A stretch of DNA of 64,000 nucleotides from Deltaproteobacteria bacterium (GTDB lineage Bacteria > Desulfobacterota > Desulfuromonadia > Geobacterales > Pseudopelobacteraceae), in contig JAJXWO010000006.1 in the NCBI GenBank assembly GCA_021781535.1, forward strand, positions 1-64,000, written 5' to 3'. The translations under genes were made by a program, and so were the position numbers. Below, piece by piece: positions 34,109-43,563 of the stretch (position 1 is the first letter of the stretch; every line of letters begins with the position of its first letter). A model generated the notes under the pieces. It made no database searches. It saw only the letters and a list, made by a program, of their open reading frames with translations, and was not told where the DNA came from.

Positions 34109-36415
34109 TTAAAACATGCTTCCGATGGAAAACTCGAGCCGCCCACTGGTGTTGTCAATGTTTCTTCGCGGATTGATCGGAATCCCATATTCAAGGCGCA
34201 GCGGTCCGATGGGGGAAGCCCAGCGGATTCCAGCGCCATAGCTCATCAACATGGTGTTGAATATGGCCGAATTGTCGTTAAAGGAGTTGCCATAGTCGAA
34301 AAATGTGACACCCTTGAGGCCGGCTTCGGGAAGGAGCGGAAAGGTGAGTTCCACATTTCCGAAAACTTCCTTGCTGCCGCCAAGATAAAGCTGTTGGTTT
34401 GTCTGGCTGCCGTAATTATCTTTTACAAGCAGGGTATCTGTCGGGGATACTGTACGGGCTGAATACCCACGCAGGGAATAAATGCCGCCCAGATAAAACT
34501 TTTCATCGATGGGGACCGGTTGCCCAACTTCCCCGATATAGCCTAACGTTAATTTTGTCGATGCGATCAACTTTTTGTAGAGCGGGTGGAAGTAGCTGTG
34601 GTCCGTAATAAAACGGGCAAATTTATTGTCGCCGCCCAGGCCGGCGTACTCCGCCGAAAAAGAATTGATAAAGCCGGTTGAGGGGTCAAGCCGGTAATCG
34701 GTGTTGTTATGGGTGATACTGGCAAAGATGGAACTTGTGGTCGTTGTACCGAGCGGATAGGTGTCGTTGCCTATCGTGTCATGGAGCGACTGGTATGCGG
34801 CATCCGGGTTATAAAGATCCTTTATTTCGTACTTGTACATCACAAATGTGCCGATGAAATCATTGATCGGATACCCGCCCTTGATGTCACCACCGATGAG
34901 TCGCCGGGAATAATCGGTGTAATCGCGTTCTGAACGGTACAGGTCACCCCCGAGGGTCCATTTGGTGTCCATAAAATAGGGGTCGGTCAGGCCTAAAGCG
35001 TACGTCTGCGATTTTCCACCGATGGAAGCGGAAAGATTGGCCTTCAGACCCAACCCGAGGAAGTTAGCCTGCTGGACCGAACCCTGGCCGATGATGCCAT
35101 CGAGTGAGCTGTAACCGCCGCCTATACTGAACGTACCGGTCGGTTTCTCCTTGACATCGACATTCACGTTGAGCTTGTCGGCGGCACTCCCTTTCGCGGT
35201 AGCAATGTTGGCTTCCTCAAAAAAACCGAGGTTCATGAGGTTTTGTTTGCTGCGCTTCATGCCGGTTGCACTGTACAGTCCGCCTTCAGTCACACGCATC
35301 TCTCGGCGGATAACCTTGTCGCGGGTTTTTGGGTTACCGGCGATATTAATTCGCTCAATTGACACCAGATCCCCTTTTTCAATGTCAAACGTCAGGTCAA
35401 GGGTCTTTTTATCATTATCCAAATGGGTCAGAGGGTTGATTGTGGCAAAGGCATATCCCTTGTCGCCATACACATCGGTCAGGGTTCCTATATCGCCGCG
35501 AAGAATGGAGCGGTTGAAAATCGCACCCGGTTCGCTCTTCAGCTTTTTCTGGAGGTCAGCGGCCGGATCAAGCAAGTCACCCTTGAATCCGATTTCACCA
35601 ATCCGGTACTGGTCGCCTTCCGTGATTGCGATGGAGACATCCAGCGCGGTCTTTGCTTTATTCAGCGATACCACCGGTTCGCCAACCTTGACATTGATAT
35701 AACCATTGTTGAGGTAATGGTCGGCAATCAACAAAGCATCATTTTTGAGAACCTCTTCCTTATAGGTGCCTGCGCTGGTAAGCCAGGAGAGGAACCATTT
35801 CTCTTTGGTCTCCATAACGCCCCGAAGATTTCTGCTGCTGAACGCCTTGTTGCCATCAAATTGAATCTTCTGGATAAGGATCTTGTTTCCTTCAACAATA
35901 GTAACTGCAACGGTCAGTTCGCTGGGGGATGTTTTTTTAATTTCGGTCTGCACATCCGCCAGGTAATAGCCTTCGTCGCCGTACATTTTCTTGATAGCGG
36001 CAACACCTTTCGTCAGCTCTTTTGCTGAAAAAACGGAATTAGGCTGGAACCCAAGCGCACCCTTCAATTTTTCCGTTGTAAGCTCTTTATTTCCTGCAAA
36101 CGTAATTTTTCGAACAATCGGCTTTTCCTGGACAGAGTAGACGAGAACGGTACCTTTGTCAGACTCCTCTTTCAGGGCCTGAACATTCTGGAAATGGCCC
36201 AGTTTATAGATAGCCTGAATATCCGCATCCGTTTTGTCATTGTTCAGGGTATCGCCGGCATGCATCTTGACAACGGTGAGAATTGCCGATGATTCGATGC
36301 GATGATTTCCCTGAATCCGGATTTCTACCAGTTTTTCGCCTTCAGCGTAGACAACTGTCGAACCGCAGAGCAGTACTAAAAGCATTGATGATGTTATTTT
36401 TTTGAAACTGGGCAC
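34109..36415 (-). CDS. bamA: outer-membrane protein assembly factor BamA
   Basis: BamA inserts beta-barrel proteins into the outer membrane. The 768-residue precursor has a signal peptide (1-24, cleaved after VYA) and five POTRA repeats (about 28-350, e.g. VEIRIQGNHRIESSAIL and VSIERINIAGNPKTRDKVIRR). The C-terminal Omp85 barrel (about 420-768) has FYLGGIYSLRGY and ends in phenylalanine (GSMF), the usual barrel signal. It lies 15 bp after lolD and before skp. Confidence 0.96.
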   Translation of the reverse strand: MPSFKKITSSMLLVLLCGSTVVYAEGEKLVEIRIQGNHRIESSAILTVVKMHAGDTLNNDKTDADIQAIYKLGHFQNVQALKEESDKGTVLVYSVQEKPIVRKITFAGNKELTTEKLKGALGFQPNSVFSAKELTKGVAAIKKMYGDEGYYLADVQTEIKKTSPSELTVAVTIVEGNKILIQKIQFDGNKAFSSRNLRGVMETKEKWFLSWLTSAGTYKEEVLKNDALLIADHYLNNGYINVKVGEPVVSLNKAKTALDVSIAITEGDQYRIGEIGFKGDLLDPAADLQKKLKSEPGAIFNRSILRGDIGTLTDVYGDKGYAFATINPLTHLDNDKKTLDLTFDIEKGDLVSIERINIAGNPKTRDKVIRREMRVTEGGLYSATGMKRSKQNLMNLGFFEEANIATAKGSAADKLNVNVDVKEKPTGTFSIGGGYSSLDGIIGQGSVQQANFLGLGLKANLSASIGGKSQTYALGLTDPYFMDTKWTLGGDLYRSERDYTDYSRRLIGGDIKGGYPINDFIGTFVMYKYEIKDLYNPDAAYQSLHDTIGNDTYPLGTTTTSSIFASITHNNTDYRLDPSTGFINSFSAEYAGLGGDNKFARFITDHSYFHPLYKKLIASTKLTLGYIGEVGQPVPIDEKFYLGGIYSLRGYSARTVSPTDTLLVKDNYGSQTNQQLYLGGSKEVFGNVELTFPLLPEAGLKGVTFFDYGNSFNDNSAIFNTMLMSYGAGIRWASPIGPLRLEYGIPINPRRNIDNTSGRLEFSIGSMF

Positions 36416-36430
36416 GCGTCCCCCGGATAT

Positions 36431-37111
36431 TTATGTAGTTTTATTTATTCTTCCATCAACCAGGTGAATGGTGGTCCCCATGGCTGCTGCCAACTGTTCA
36501 TTGTGGGTAACGATCACGAGAGTCAATCCTTTTTTTGTTTGCAGATCCGTTAACATGGCGTGTATGCCGTCACTGGTTTTCATGTCCAGATTGCCGGTCG
36601 GTTCATCGGCCAGCAAAAGTTCGGGACCAAGTACGAGCGCCCGTGCAATTGCCACCCGTTGTTGTTCGCCACCGGACAATTCACCCGGTCGGTGGGTCAT
36701 GCGTTGCCCGAGGCCGACGTCCTCCAACAGCGACTCAGCTGTTTCTCGGGCTTTTTGACGCGGAATCCTGGCTATCAAAGCCGGCATCATCACGTTTTCT
36801 AGTGCGGTGAATTCTGGCAGAAGGTGATGGAACTGAAATACAAAACCGATACTTCGATTTCTGAATGCTGCCAGTTGCCGGTCATTTTTTTTGAAAATAT
36901 TTTCCCCGCGAAAGCAGACCATTCCAGAAGATGGGCGGTCAAGGGCTCCCAGCAAATGAAGCAGGGTACTTTTCCCGGCACCGGATGCGCCAACAAGGGC
37001 AGTTGTCGTGCCGATCTGCAGGTCAAGGTCGATTCCGCTGAGAACCTCAAGCAGGCTTGGTCCGTTGCCATAGGTTTTGCAGAGACCGCGTACTTCAAGG
37101 AGGCTACTCAT
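36431..37111 (-). CDS. lolD: lipoprotein-releasing ABC transporter ATPase LolD
   Basis: LolD powers release of lipoproteins from the inner membrane to LolA. The 226-residue ATPase has Walker [10 protein letters not shown] (about residues 39-47), signature LSGGEQQR and Walker [13 protein letters not shown]. The start overlaps the lolC/E stop by 8 bp, which identifies the pair. MacB-type ATPases are close relatives, but the partner permease settles it. Confidence 0.93.
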   Translation of the reverse strand: MSSLLEVRGLCKTYGNGPSLLEVLSGIDLDLQIGTTTALVGASGAGKSTLLHLLGALDRPSSGMVCFRGENIFKKNDRQLAAFRNRSIGFVFQFHHLLPEFTALENVMMPALIARIPRQKARETAESLLEDVGLGQRMTHRPGELSGGEQQRVAIARALVLGPELLLADEPTGNLDMKTSDGIHAMLTDLQTKKGLTLVIVTHNEQLAAAMGTTIHLVDGRINKTT

Positions 37112-38372
37112 AGCGCAGCGCCTCTGCCGGAAGCATTCTTGAAGCCTGCCATGCGGGATACAGCGTAGCCAGAAAAGAGATCAATACTGCAGTGACAGAT
37201 ATAAGCACCACATCGGATGGCACCACCATCGAAGGGAAGTGGTCAAGGTAGTAAATATCCTTGCTGAAAAAATTCTCTCCGGTTATTTTTTCGATAAAGT
37301 TGATAATCGGTTCCAGATTGAGTGCTATTATCAGCCCTGATGCAACTCCGATGACCGTGCCGATGACGCCGATGATCAGTCCCTCAAGCACAAAAATCTT
37401 CATGATACTGGTTGCCGTTGCTCCCATGGACTTAAGAATGGCGATATCTCTCGTTTTTTCCATAACAATCATGAAGAGTGTTGAAGCGATACCAAAGGCG
37501 GCTACCAGGACGATCAGGGTCAAAATGACGAACATGACAACTTTTTCAGTTTTTAGCGCAAACAGTATGTTTTTGTTCATCTGCATCCAATCACGTGCGT
37601 AGTAGTCTACGCCCATATCATGGTTGATTCTGCGGGCCAGTTCGCCGGTGTGATACAGATACGCATTCTTAACCTTCAGTTGTATGCCGGTAACGGTATC
37701 GCCGAGATCGAAAAAGCGCTGCGCCTGGTCAAGGCTTATGTATGCCAGGGTTGAGTCGTATTCAAACATTCCGGTGTTGAAAATGCCGGTAACCTTGAAC
37801 GGTTTCATGCGTGGCATCATGCCAAGCGGGGTAATATTGCCCATCGGCGAAATTACGTTGACGGTGTCGCCGAGGGACAGGTTCAGGTGTTTGGCCAGCT
37901 CTTTTCCTACCATCAAACCGGGAGTTGTACCCGGACCCTGCCCCGTTTTTGGATCAAGGCAGTCAATATTTCCTTCTACAATCGATTTGCTGATGCGGGT
38001 AACCTTCCGGTCGGATGCCACATCGATACCTCGCAAAACCACGCCGGATACATTTTTGCCTGAAGAGAGCATGACCTGGTTGTAGATAAATGGCGTTGCT
38101 GCTTCGACTCCTTTGTAATCCAGCAGTTTCTTGATCACCGCTTGGTAGTCCTCCATCGGTGCGCCGTTTCGAATGACGATAATATGGGCGTTCGTACCCA
38201 GAATCTTTTCCTTGAGATCCTCTTCAAAGCCCGTCATTACCGCCAGCACAACGATCAGCGCCATGACTCCCAACGTAACTCCGGCAGTGGAGATAAAAGT
38301 TATAATGGAAATAAAGGTTGATTTGCGTTTGGCTTTCAGATAGCGCAATCCGATAAAAAGTTCAAATGGCAT
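37104..38372 (-). CDS. lolC: lipoprotein-releasing ABC transporter permease (LolC/LolE family)
   Basis: The 422-residue permease begins [22 protein letters not shown] with the first membrane helix (about 18-45). A large periplasmic MacB-like domain (about 45-265) and three C-terminal membrane helices follow, ending [19 protein letters not shown]. In this window it is the only LolC/E protein, so the transporter may work as a homodimer (LolF-like) with LolD. It starts three bases after lysS, as in many Proteobacteria. Confidence 0.9.
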   Translation of the reverse strand: MPFELFIGLRYLKAKRKSTFISIITFISTAGVTLGVMALIVVLAVMTGFEEDLKEKILGTNAHIIVIRNGAPMEDYQAVIKKLLDYKGVEAATPFIYNQVMLSSGKNVSGVVLRGIDVASDRKVTRISKSIVEGNIDCLDPKTGQGPGTTPGLMVGKELAKHLNLSLGDTVNVISPMGNITPLGMMPRMKPFKVTGIFNTGMFEYDSTLAYISLDQAQRFFDLGDTVTGIQLKVKNAYLYHTGELARRINHDMGVDYYARDWMQMNKNILFALKTEKVVMFVILTLIVLVAAFGIASTLFMIVMEKTRDIAILKSMGATATSIMKIFVLEGLIIGVIGTVIGVASGLIIALNLEPIINFIEKITGENFFSKDIYYLDHFPSMVVPSDVVLISVTAVLISFLATLYPAWQASRMLPAEALRYE

Positions 38373-38375
38373 CGG

Positions 38376-39854
38376 TTATTTGACTTCCTTGCGAAGTTGC
38401 GGAAACAGGATGACATCCCGGATAGAAGGAGAATCGGTCAATAGCATTACCAGGCGATCGATACCGATTCCCTCACCTGCAGTAGGCGGCAGGCCATACT
38501 CCAAAGCGCGGACATAATCTTCATCCATATAGTGAGCTTCTTCGTCGCCCTTATCCTTTTCGGCAACCTGTGCCAGAAACCGCTCCTTCTGGTCAACCGG
38601 ATCATTCAGCTCGGAGAAGGCATTTGCTATTTCGCGTCCGCCGATAATCAGTTCAAAGCGATCGACGATTTCAGGATTGTGGTCGTTCTTGCGCGACAAC
38701 GGAGAAACCTCGGTGGGGTAGGCGGTGATGAATGTCGGCTGGATCAACTTGTGTTCAGCCACCTCTTCAAAAATCTCCATCAGGAGTTTGCCATAGCTGA
38801 TGTCATCAGAAAGAGTCAGGCCAATACTGCCGGCGTATGACAGAGCCAGGTCACGGTCATCCAGTTGGCGTGCTTCTATGTCGCCATATTCCAGAATCGC
38901 CTCCCGGACGGTCAGCCGTTTCCAGGGACGCTGCAAGCTGATGTCAACTCCCTGATTGGTAATGTCAAGTGTTCCAAGAACTTCCTGTGCGACGTGGCAG
39001 AACAGCTCTTCAGTGAAATCCATCAGGTCTTCATATGTCGCATAGGCCTGATAAAATTCCATCATGGTAAACTCCGGGTTGTGGCGGACGGAAATACCTT
39101 CATTGCGGAAGTTGCGATTGATCTCGAACACTCTGTCAAGACCGCCGACAACCAGCCGTTTCAGGTATAATTCCGGAGCAATGCGCAGATACAGCTCCAT
39201 GTCGAGAGTGTTGTGATGGGTAATAAACGGGCGCGCCGTTGCCCCTCCCGGAATTTGGTGCATCATGGGAGTTTCAACCTCGAGGAAATCCCGATCGGCC
39301 ATGAAGCTGCGAATGAGGTTGACGATGCGGGAGCGCTTGATGAATATTTCGCGTGCATCAGGATTCACTATCAGGTCGACGTACCGCTGGCGATAGCGGG
39401 TCTCGACATCAGTCAGTCCATGAAATTTTTCCGGCAGCGGCAGGAGCGATTTTACCAGCAACCGTATGGAGCGAACGTGCAGGGAAAGTTCGCCGGTCTT
39501 GGTGCGAAACGGGAAACCTTCGGCGCCGACGATATCACCGATGTCGAATGTATCAAAAACAGCAAACGCTTCTTCACCGATCTCATCTTTTTTGACATAA
39601 AGCTGAATGCGCCCCTTTCGATCCTGGAGCTGGATAAAAGCGGCCTTGCCGAAAGATCTGCGGGCCAGGATACGGCCGGCCACGCTTATGGTGGCATCAG
39701 AGGCGTCGAGCTGTTCTACGGAGCTGTATGCGGCAATTATATCAGCCGAAGTATGTTGAGGTTTAAAGTCGTTAGGATAGGGATTTATGCCCGCTTCCCA
39801 CAGCGCATCAACCTTGCGGCGCCTTTGAAGCAGAAGTTCACTGAGTTCTTCCAT
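38376..39854 (-). CDS. lysS: lysyl-tRNA synthetase, class II
   Basis: The 492-residue protein has an N-terminal OB-fold anticodon-binding domain ([23 protein letters not shown]) and class II motifs: motif 2 [23 protein letters not shown] (given in part) and motif 3 [24 protein letters not shown] (in part). It charges tRNA-Lys. The GGATAREP-like GGATARPF loop is intact. A strong promoter (-35 TTGACA, -10 TATTAT) lies just upstream. It is the first gene of the long minus-strand outer-membrane operon. Confidence 0.97.
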   Translation of the reverse strand: MEELSELLLQRRRKVDALWEAGINPYPNDFKPQHTSADIIAAYSSVEQLDASDATISVAGRILARRSFGKAAFIQLQDRKGRIQLYVKKDEIGEEAFAVFDTFDIGDIVGAEGFPFRTKTGELSLHVRSIRLLVKSLLPLPEKFHGLTDVETRYRQRYVDLIVNPDAREIFIKRSRIVNLIRSFMADRDFLEVETPMMHQIPGGATARPFITHHNTLDMELYLRIAPELYLKRLVVGGLDRVFEINRNFRNEGISVRHNPEFTMMEFYQAYATYEDLMDFTEELFCHVAQEVLGTLDITNQGVDISLQRPWKRLTVREAILEYGDIEARQLDDRDLALSYAGSIGLTLSDDISYGKLLMEIFEEVAEHKLIQPTFITAYPTEVSPLSRKNDHNPEIVDRFELIIGGREIANAFSELNDPVDQKERFLAQVAEKDKGDEEAHYMDEDYVRALEYGLPPTAGEGIGIDRLVMLLTDSPSIRDVILFPQLRKEVK

Positions 39855-39881
39855 GATGGTGATTCAACCTTTCACAAACAA

Positions 39882-39910
39882 ATAATAATTCCGGAGAATC
39901 AAGCTGTCAA
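39882..39910 (-). promoter_or_regulatory. sigma-70 promoter of the lysS-lol-bamA-lpx operon
   Basis: On the minus strand a perfect TTGACA (39905-39910) and TATTAT (39882-39887, five of six) are spaced by exactly 17 bp and lie about 30 bp before the lysS ATG. This is the best promoter match seen in the window. Confidence 0.7.
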
Positions 39911-39938
39911 AAATATCTACAACGTTCCGGTACGTCAA
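39910..39938 (-). promoter_or_regulatory. second, tandem promoter upstream of lysS
   Basis: TTGACG (39933-39938) and TATTTT (39910-39915) have a 17-bp spacer and lie directly upstream of the main lysS promoter, overlapping its -35 by one base. The -10 match is only four of six. Confidence 0.4.
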
Positions 39939-39995
39939 GAAAAAAGAAATCGGACATGCCCACGTGCGGGAAGACCTCGGGAGCATCCAGATCAC

Positions 39996-41177
39996 TCACT
40001 GTACCTTTATGATGCTGTTGCTGTACGAATACGTATTTATGTGTGTGACCGGGTCTTGATGCGCAATGAACGTATCTGCGACGAAGAGGCTGTGCCCGTC
40101 AGTCGTGATTCCGATCGGGGTATGAAGCGTGCTGTCCGGCAAAGGAATGGTTATGACATCGTATGGGTTGGCTAGGCCAATCCTGCGGATGGTGTTCAGG
40201 TATGAGTCGGTGACATAGAGATAGGTACCATCAGTGGTAATGCCGTTAGGTTGCCTGAAACGCGCATCTGCCCCGATTCCATCAACCGCCGTTTCGAGCG
40301 GCCCTGCTTTGCCGGCTATTGTTAAAACGTTACCTGTTAAAATTTCAATCCTGCGAATTGTCCGGTTGTTAAAGTCGGTAACATAGAGATAGGTCCCATC
40401 GGTGGTTATGCGTTGCGGTATATTGAAACGGGCGTCGTGTGGGCCGCCATCGGTCGACCCAATTGTACCTGAGGTGCCGGTCAGGGTGGAAACGGCTTTT
40501 GTGGCAATGCTGATCCAGCGAATGGTATTGTTGCCGGAGTCTGTCACGTAGAGGTTTTCGCCGTCCGTGGTTATGCCGGTTGGCCGGTTGAAGCGAACAT
40601 CGCTTGGTATTGTCGAGTCAACCGAGCCGGCCACGCCGGTCGTGCTGCCAATCGTAGTGACTTTGTATATGGTGTTGGCTGCATCAATATCGATGATGCG
40701 GATGGTGTTTGAACCGGAATCTACAACGTAAAGCTGCGTGCCATCCGCGTTTATTGCGAGGGCGAAGGGCAGATTAAAAGTTATTGCAAGCCCGGTAACC
40801 GCATCCGTGCATGTCAAAGTTGTAACAATGCCCGAGGATGTCACCTTGCGAATGGAATTGTTTGCATAATCCGCAACGTAAAAATTGCTACCGTCAGTCG
40901 TGATGTCGGTGGGGTGATTGAACGCTGCCGGGGGACCGTTGGGCGTGCTGTAATTGCTAAAACCGGTTTCGCTTCCGGGAGTGCCGGTAAAGATTGATGC
41001 GATGTTATTGAGAACAAGTGGCGTTCCTTGAATGGCACCACCCATGTGTGTGTTAGGTGCAGCAAGAGCTGTCGGGTGGCCGTACTCTGGTTTCGCTGCC
41101 GTAGTCCCGCTGCCGCCGCATGCGGTAAGAAAAGCAGCAACAATGAAAACAACTATGAGTGATGCGTATTTATGCAT
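39996..41177 (-). CDS. NHL-repeat beta-propeller lipoprotein
   Basis: This 393-residue protein has a lipoprotein signal (lipobox LTAC, lipidated Cys20) followed by a short Gly/Ser linker and about six NHL-type blades. Each blade has a repeated unit close to GITTDGTYLYVTDSxNNTIRRI at roughly 55-residue spacing. It is presumably exported and folds as a beta-propeller that binds protein or ligand; the family has no common activity. Similar lipoproteins are frequent in Geobacter. It lies between the RNase E/G gene (39 bp upstream) and lysS, with no clear terminator. Confidence 0.85.
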   Translation of the reverse strand: MHKYASLIVVFIVAAFLTACGGSGTTAAKPEYGHPTALAAPNTHMGGAIQGTPLVLNNIASIFTGTPGSETGFSNYSTPNGPPAAFNHPTDITTDGSNFYVADYANNSIRKVTSSGIVTTLTCTDAVTGLAITFNLPFALAINADGTQLYVVDSGSNTIRIIDIDAANTIYKVTTIGSTTGVAGSVDSTIPSDVRFNRPTGITTDGENLYVTDSGNNTIRWISIATKAVSTLTGTSGTIGSTDGGPHDARFNIPQRITTDGTYLYVTDFNNRTIRRIEILTGNVLTIAGKAGPLETAVDGIGADARFRQPNGITTDGTYLYVTDSYLNTIRRIGLANPYDVITIPLPDSTLHTPIGITTDGHSLFVADTFIAHQDPVTHINTYSYSNSIIKVQ

Positions 41178-41216
41178 GTGATTCTCCGTGCGAATGTAGA
41201 TGGTTACGAGCGCAGC

Positions 41217-43418
41217 CTACGGGACTTCCTCATCTTTTTTCTTGCGCCGTGGCCGGGCTTTTGGTTTGGGAGGAACTATTTCCGCTTCCGGTACGGGTGC
41301 CTCCGGTACTTTTTTGGGTGCGGCTCGCCGTCGGGGCTTGGGTGCGACTGTCGCCACTGCTTCGACAACGGGTACAGAAGTCGCCGTCTCCTCGACAACC
41401 GCTTCCGGTTTTTTCTTGCGCGGTGTCCGCGCACGCTTCGGCTTGGCTTCGATGGCATCGGCTTCAGGCGGCGTCGGCGCAGGAGTCTCCGGTGCAGCAG
41501 GTTCGGAAACGGGCGTGACGGAAACCTCCTCAGAAGAGTGCTCCAGATCTTTATGGGTCTTGCTGCGGCTTCGCCGGCGCTTCCGTTTCTTTGGTTTTGC
41601 CGTTTGCTCTGCACTGCCGTCAGTTTCCGTGGCGCTCGTGTCAGCTGTTTCAGCAGCCTCCTCACCCTGGGCCTCGTCGCCAATGGCAATCTCTGTCCCG
41701 GTCTGGTCGTGTTCAGCCGTATTCTGCCGGACGTCCTCGGTGGCCTTCTTCTTCTTTTTGCGCCGTTTCCGCTTCTTGGCCCCATCTGTCGGAGCGACAG
41801 GTTCGGTGATCTGCTCATCATCAGTGGCGGCCTGCAGAAAGGAACCGCTTGGAGCGGAAGGTTTGTGCGCTTCTTCCGCTTCAGCCTCGCTCTTCAATAC
41901 ATCATCAAGATGAGGTTTTTCGCGTTTTACCGTTTCAAGTTCCAGTTGGTTGAGCAGGAAAGACGTTTTGCCCTTGACGGTCACTTCGATCTCATAATCG
42001 TTTTCAATCTGGGTCAGCTCACGTTTCTTGCGGTTAAGCAGGTAGTACGCCACTTCAAGCGGCAGCCCCCCGCGTACTTCGGCAACGGTTCCCTTGGCGG
42101 CGGCAGCGTGAACCTTGCGCAGGAACGAAACGGCCATCGCTTCAACGGATTTAACTTTACCGCGCCCCTCGCAGTGCGGACATTCAAGGTGAATGGCATC
42201 ATTTAGCGTTTTGGCAATCCGCTGGCGAGACATCTCCATGATACCGAATTGAGAAATGCGGCCAACGTTGACTCGTGCCTTATCCATTTTGAGGGCATTT
42301 TTAAGCATTTTTTCAACGTCGCCGTTATGCTTGTTATCACGCATGTCGATGAAGTCGATAACAATCAGACCTCCCAGGTCGCGCAGTCGCAACTGCCGTG
42401 CGACCTCTTCGGCGGCCTCCATGTTGGTCTTGAAGGCGGTATCTTCGATGCCCCGTTCTCCGCTTGATTTCCCTGAATTGACATCAATTGAGACCAAGGC
42501 TTCGGTCGGCTCGATGATCAGCGAACCACCGGACGGCAGTGAAACCCGCTTTTCATAAATCTGGTCTATCTGCTCTTCAAGCTGAAAGCGGGAAAAGATC
42601 GGCCGCTTTTCCTTGTGCAGTTTAACCCGCTTTTCACAGGCCGGCATGGTGTCGCGAAAAAATTCCTTTGCTTCCCGGTAGGCATCCTTGCTGTCAACCA
42701 GCACCTCGTCAATGTCATCCGAAAAGTAGTCTCGAATTGTACGGATGATCAGGCCGCTGTCCCGATAAATCTCACCAGCTCCCTTGATTTCTGATGCTCT
42801 CTGTTTGATTGATTCATACAATTCCGTCAGGGAGGTAAAATCTTTCTGCAGCTCTTCAGGAGTGCGCCCTACCGCTTCAGTGCGGATGATATAGCCCATG
42901 CCTTCAGGGATGGCCATCTCGCCGACGATTTCTTTCAACTTCTTGCGGGTTCCCTCCTGCTCGACCTTGCGGGAGATGCCGGTTGAATCACTGCCTGGCA
43001 TTATAACCATATATCGTCCCGGCAGTGACAGGTAACTGGTAAGCGCCGAACCTTTGTTGTCGCGTTCGTCCTTCTCAATTTGCACCACAAGTTCCTGGCC
43101 GCGCCGCAACACTTCCTGGATGCGGGGGCGGCGCTTGCGCTGTTCTTCGGGAATGTCGTCTCGCCATTCCCAGTAATCGGGATGCAGTTCGCCGATCTGG
43201 AGAAAACCGGGTTTAGCGCGGCCAATATCGACGAAAGCAGCCTGGAGGCCAGGTTCAACACGCAGGACGACACCTTTGTAAATGTTGCCTTTTATTTGTT
43301 CTTTGCCGCTGATTTCTATGTTCAACTCCATCAAGCGGCCGTCGTGCACTATGGCCACGCGAGTCTCCTCGGGGTGCATGACGTTAATCAGCATTTTCTT
43401 GCTTATATTTGTGCTCAT
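41217..43418 (-). CDS. rng: ribonuclease E/G with long low-complexity C-terminal tail
   Basis: The catalytic half (residues about 1-490) has an S1 domain (IKGNIYKGVVLRVEPGLQAAFVDIG, in part), the RNase H-like and DNase I-like parts with the metal-binding aspartates in EALVSIDVNSGKSSG and GGLIVIDFIDMRD, and the zinc-link CPHCEGRGKV. It cleaves single-stranded RNA 5' of structure and processes rRNA. The last 240 residues are an unusual alternation of Lys/Arg-rich (KKRKRRKKKKK, RRRSRS) and Ala/Pro/Glu-rich blocks. They are probably disordered and could serve as an RNA- or protein-binding scaffold like the E. coli RNase E tail, but without sequence similarity. Start ATG 43418; a 15-residue longer frame has no support. 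Confidence 0.9.
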   Translation of the reverse strand: MSTNISKKMLINVMHPEETRVAIVHDGRLMELNIEISGKEQIKGNIYKGVVLRVEPGLQAAFVDIGRAKPGFLQIGELHPDYWEWRDDIPEEQRKRRPRIQEVLRRGQELVVQIEKDERDNKGSALTSYLSLPGRYMVIMPGSDSTGISRKVEQEGTRKKLKEIVGEMAIPEGMGYIIRTEAVGRTPEELQKDFTSLTELYESIKQRASEIKGAGEIYRDSGLIIRTIRDYFSDDIDEVLVDSKDAYREAKEFFRDTMPACEKRVKLHKEKRPIFSRFQLEEQIDQIYEKRVSLPSGGSLIIEPTEALVSIDVNSGKSSGERGIEDTAFKTNMEAAEEVARQLRLRDLGGLIVIDFIDMRDNKHNGDVEKMLKNALKMDKARVNVGRISQFGIMEMSRQRIAKTLNDAIHLECPHCEGRGKVKSVEAMAVSFLRKVHAAAAKGTVAEVRGGLPLEVAYYLLNRKKRELTQIENDYEIEVTVKGKTSFLLNQLELETVKREKPHLDDVLKSEAEAEEAHKPSAPSGSFLQAATDDEQITEPVAPTDGAKKRKRRKKKKKATEDVRQNTAEHDQTGTEIAIGDEAQGEEAAETADTSATETDGSAEQTAKPKKRKRRRSRSKTHKDLEHSSEEVSVTPVSEPAAPETPAPTPPEADAIEAKPKRARTPRKKKPEAVVEETATSVPVVEAVATVAPKPRRRAAPKKVPEAPVPEAEIVPPKPKARPRRKKKDEEVP

Positions 43419-43502
43419 TTCTATGAATAACCTTTCAGGTAACCAGCGTTGGTTCAGATACAAAACAGGCGGATTATATCTCTTTTAACGCTGAAAGCAA
43501 AG

Positions 43503-43537
43503 AAAAAGGCGGTACAGAGTAAAATCCCCGTACCGCC
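43503..43537 (-). terminator. rho-independent terminator of hppA
   Basis: On the minus strand GGCGGTAC and GTACCGCC form a perfect 8-bp stem around a 14-base loop, followed by TTTTTC. It begins 27 bp after the hppA stop codon. Confidence 0.9.
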
Positions 43538-43563
43538 CAGCTGAAACAATATTGAAATGAGAA

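Noticed and set aside
39213-40175. 320-codon forward frame spanning the lysS/lipoprotein junction
   Set aside because: It runs across two well-supported minus-strand genes and their promoter and has no recognisable domain.
41172-42206. 344-codon forward frame opposite the RNase E/G tail
   Set aside because: It is produced by the repetitive Lys/Arg/Ala coding of the opposite strand; its product is Arg/Phe/Gly/Leu-rich with no family match.
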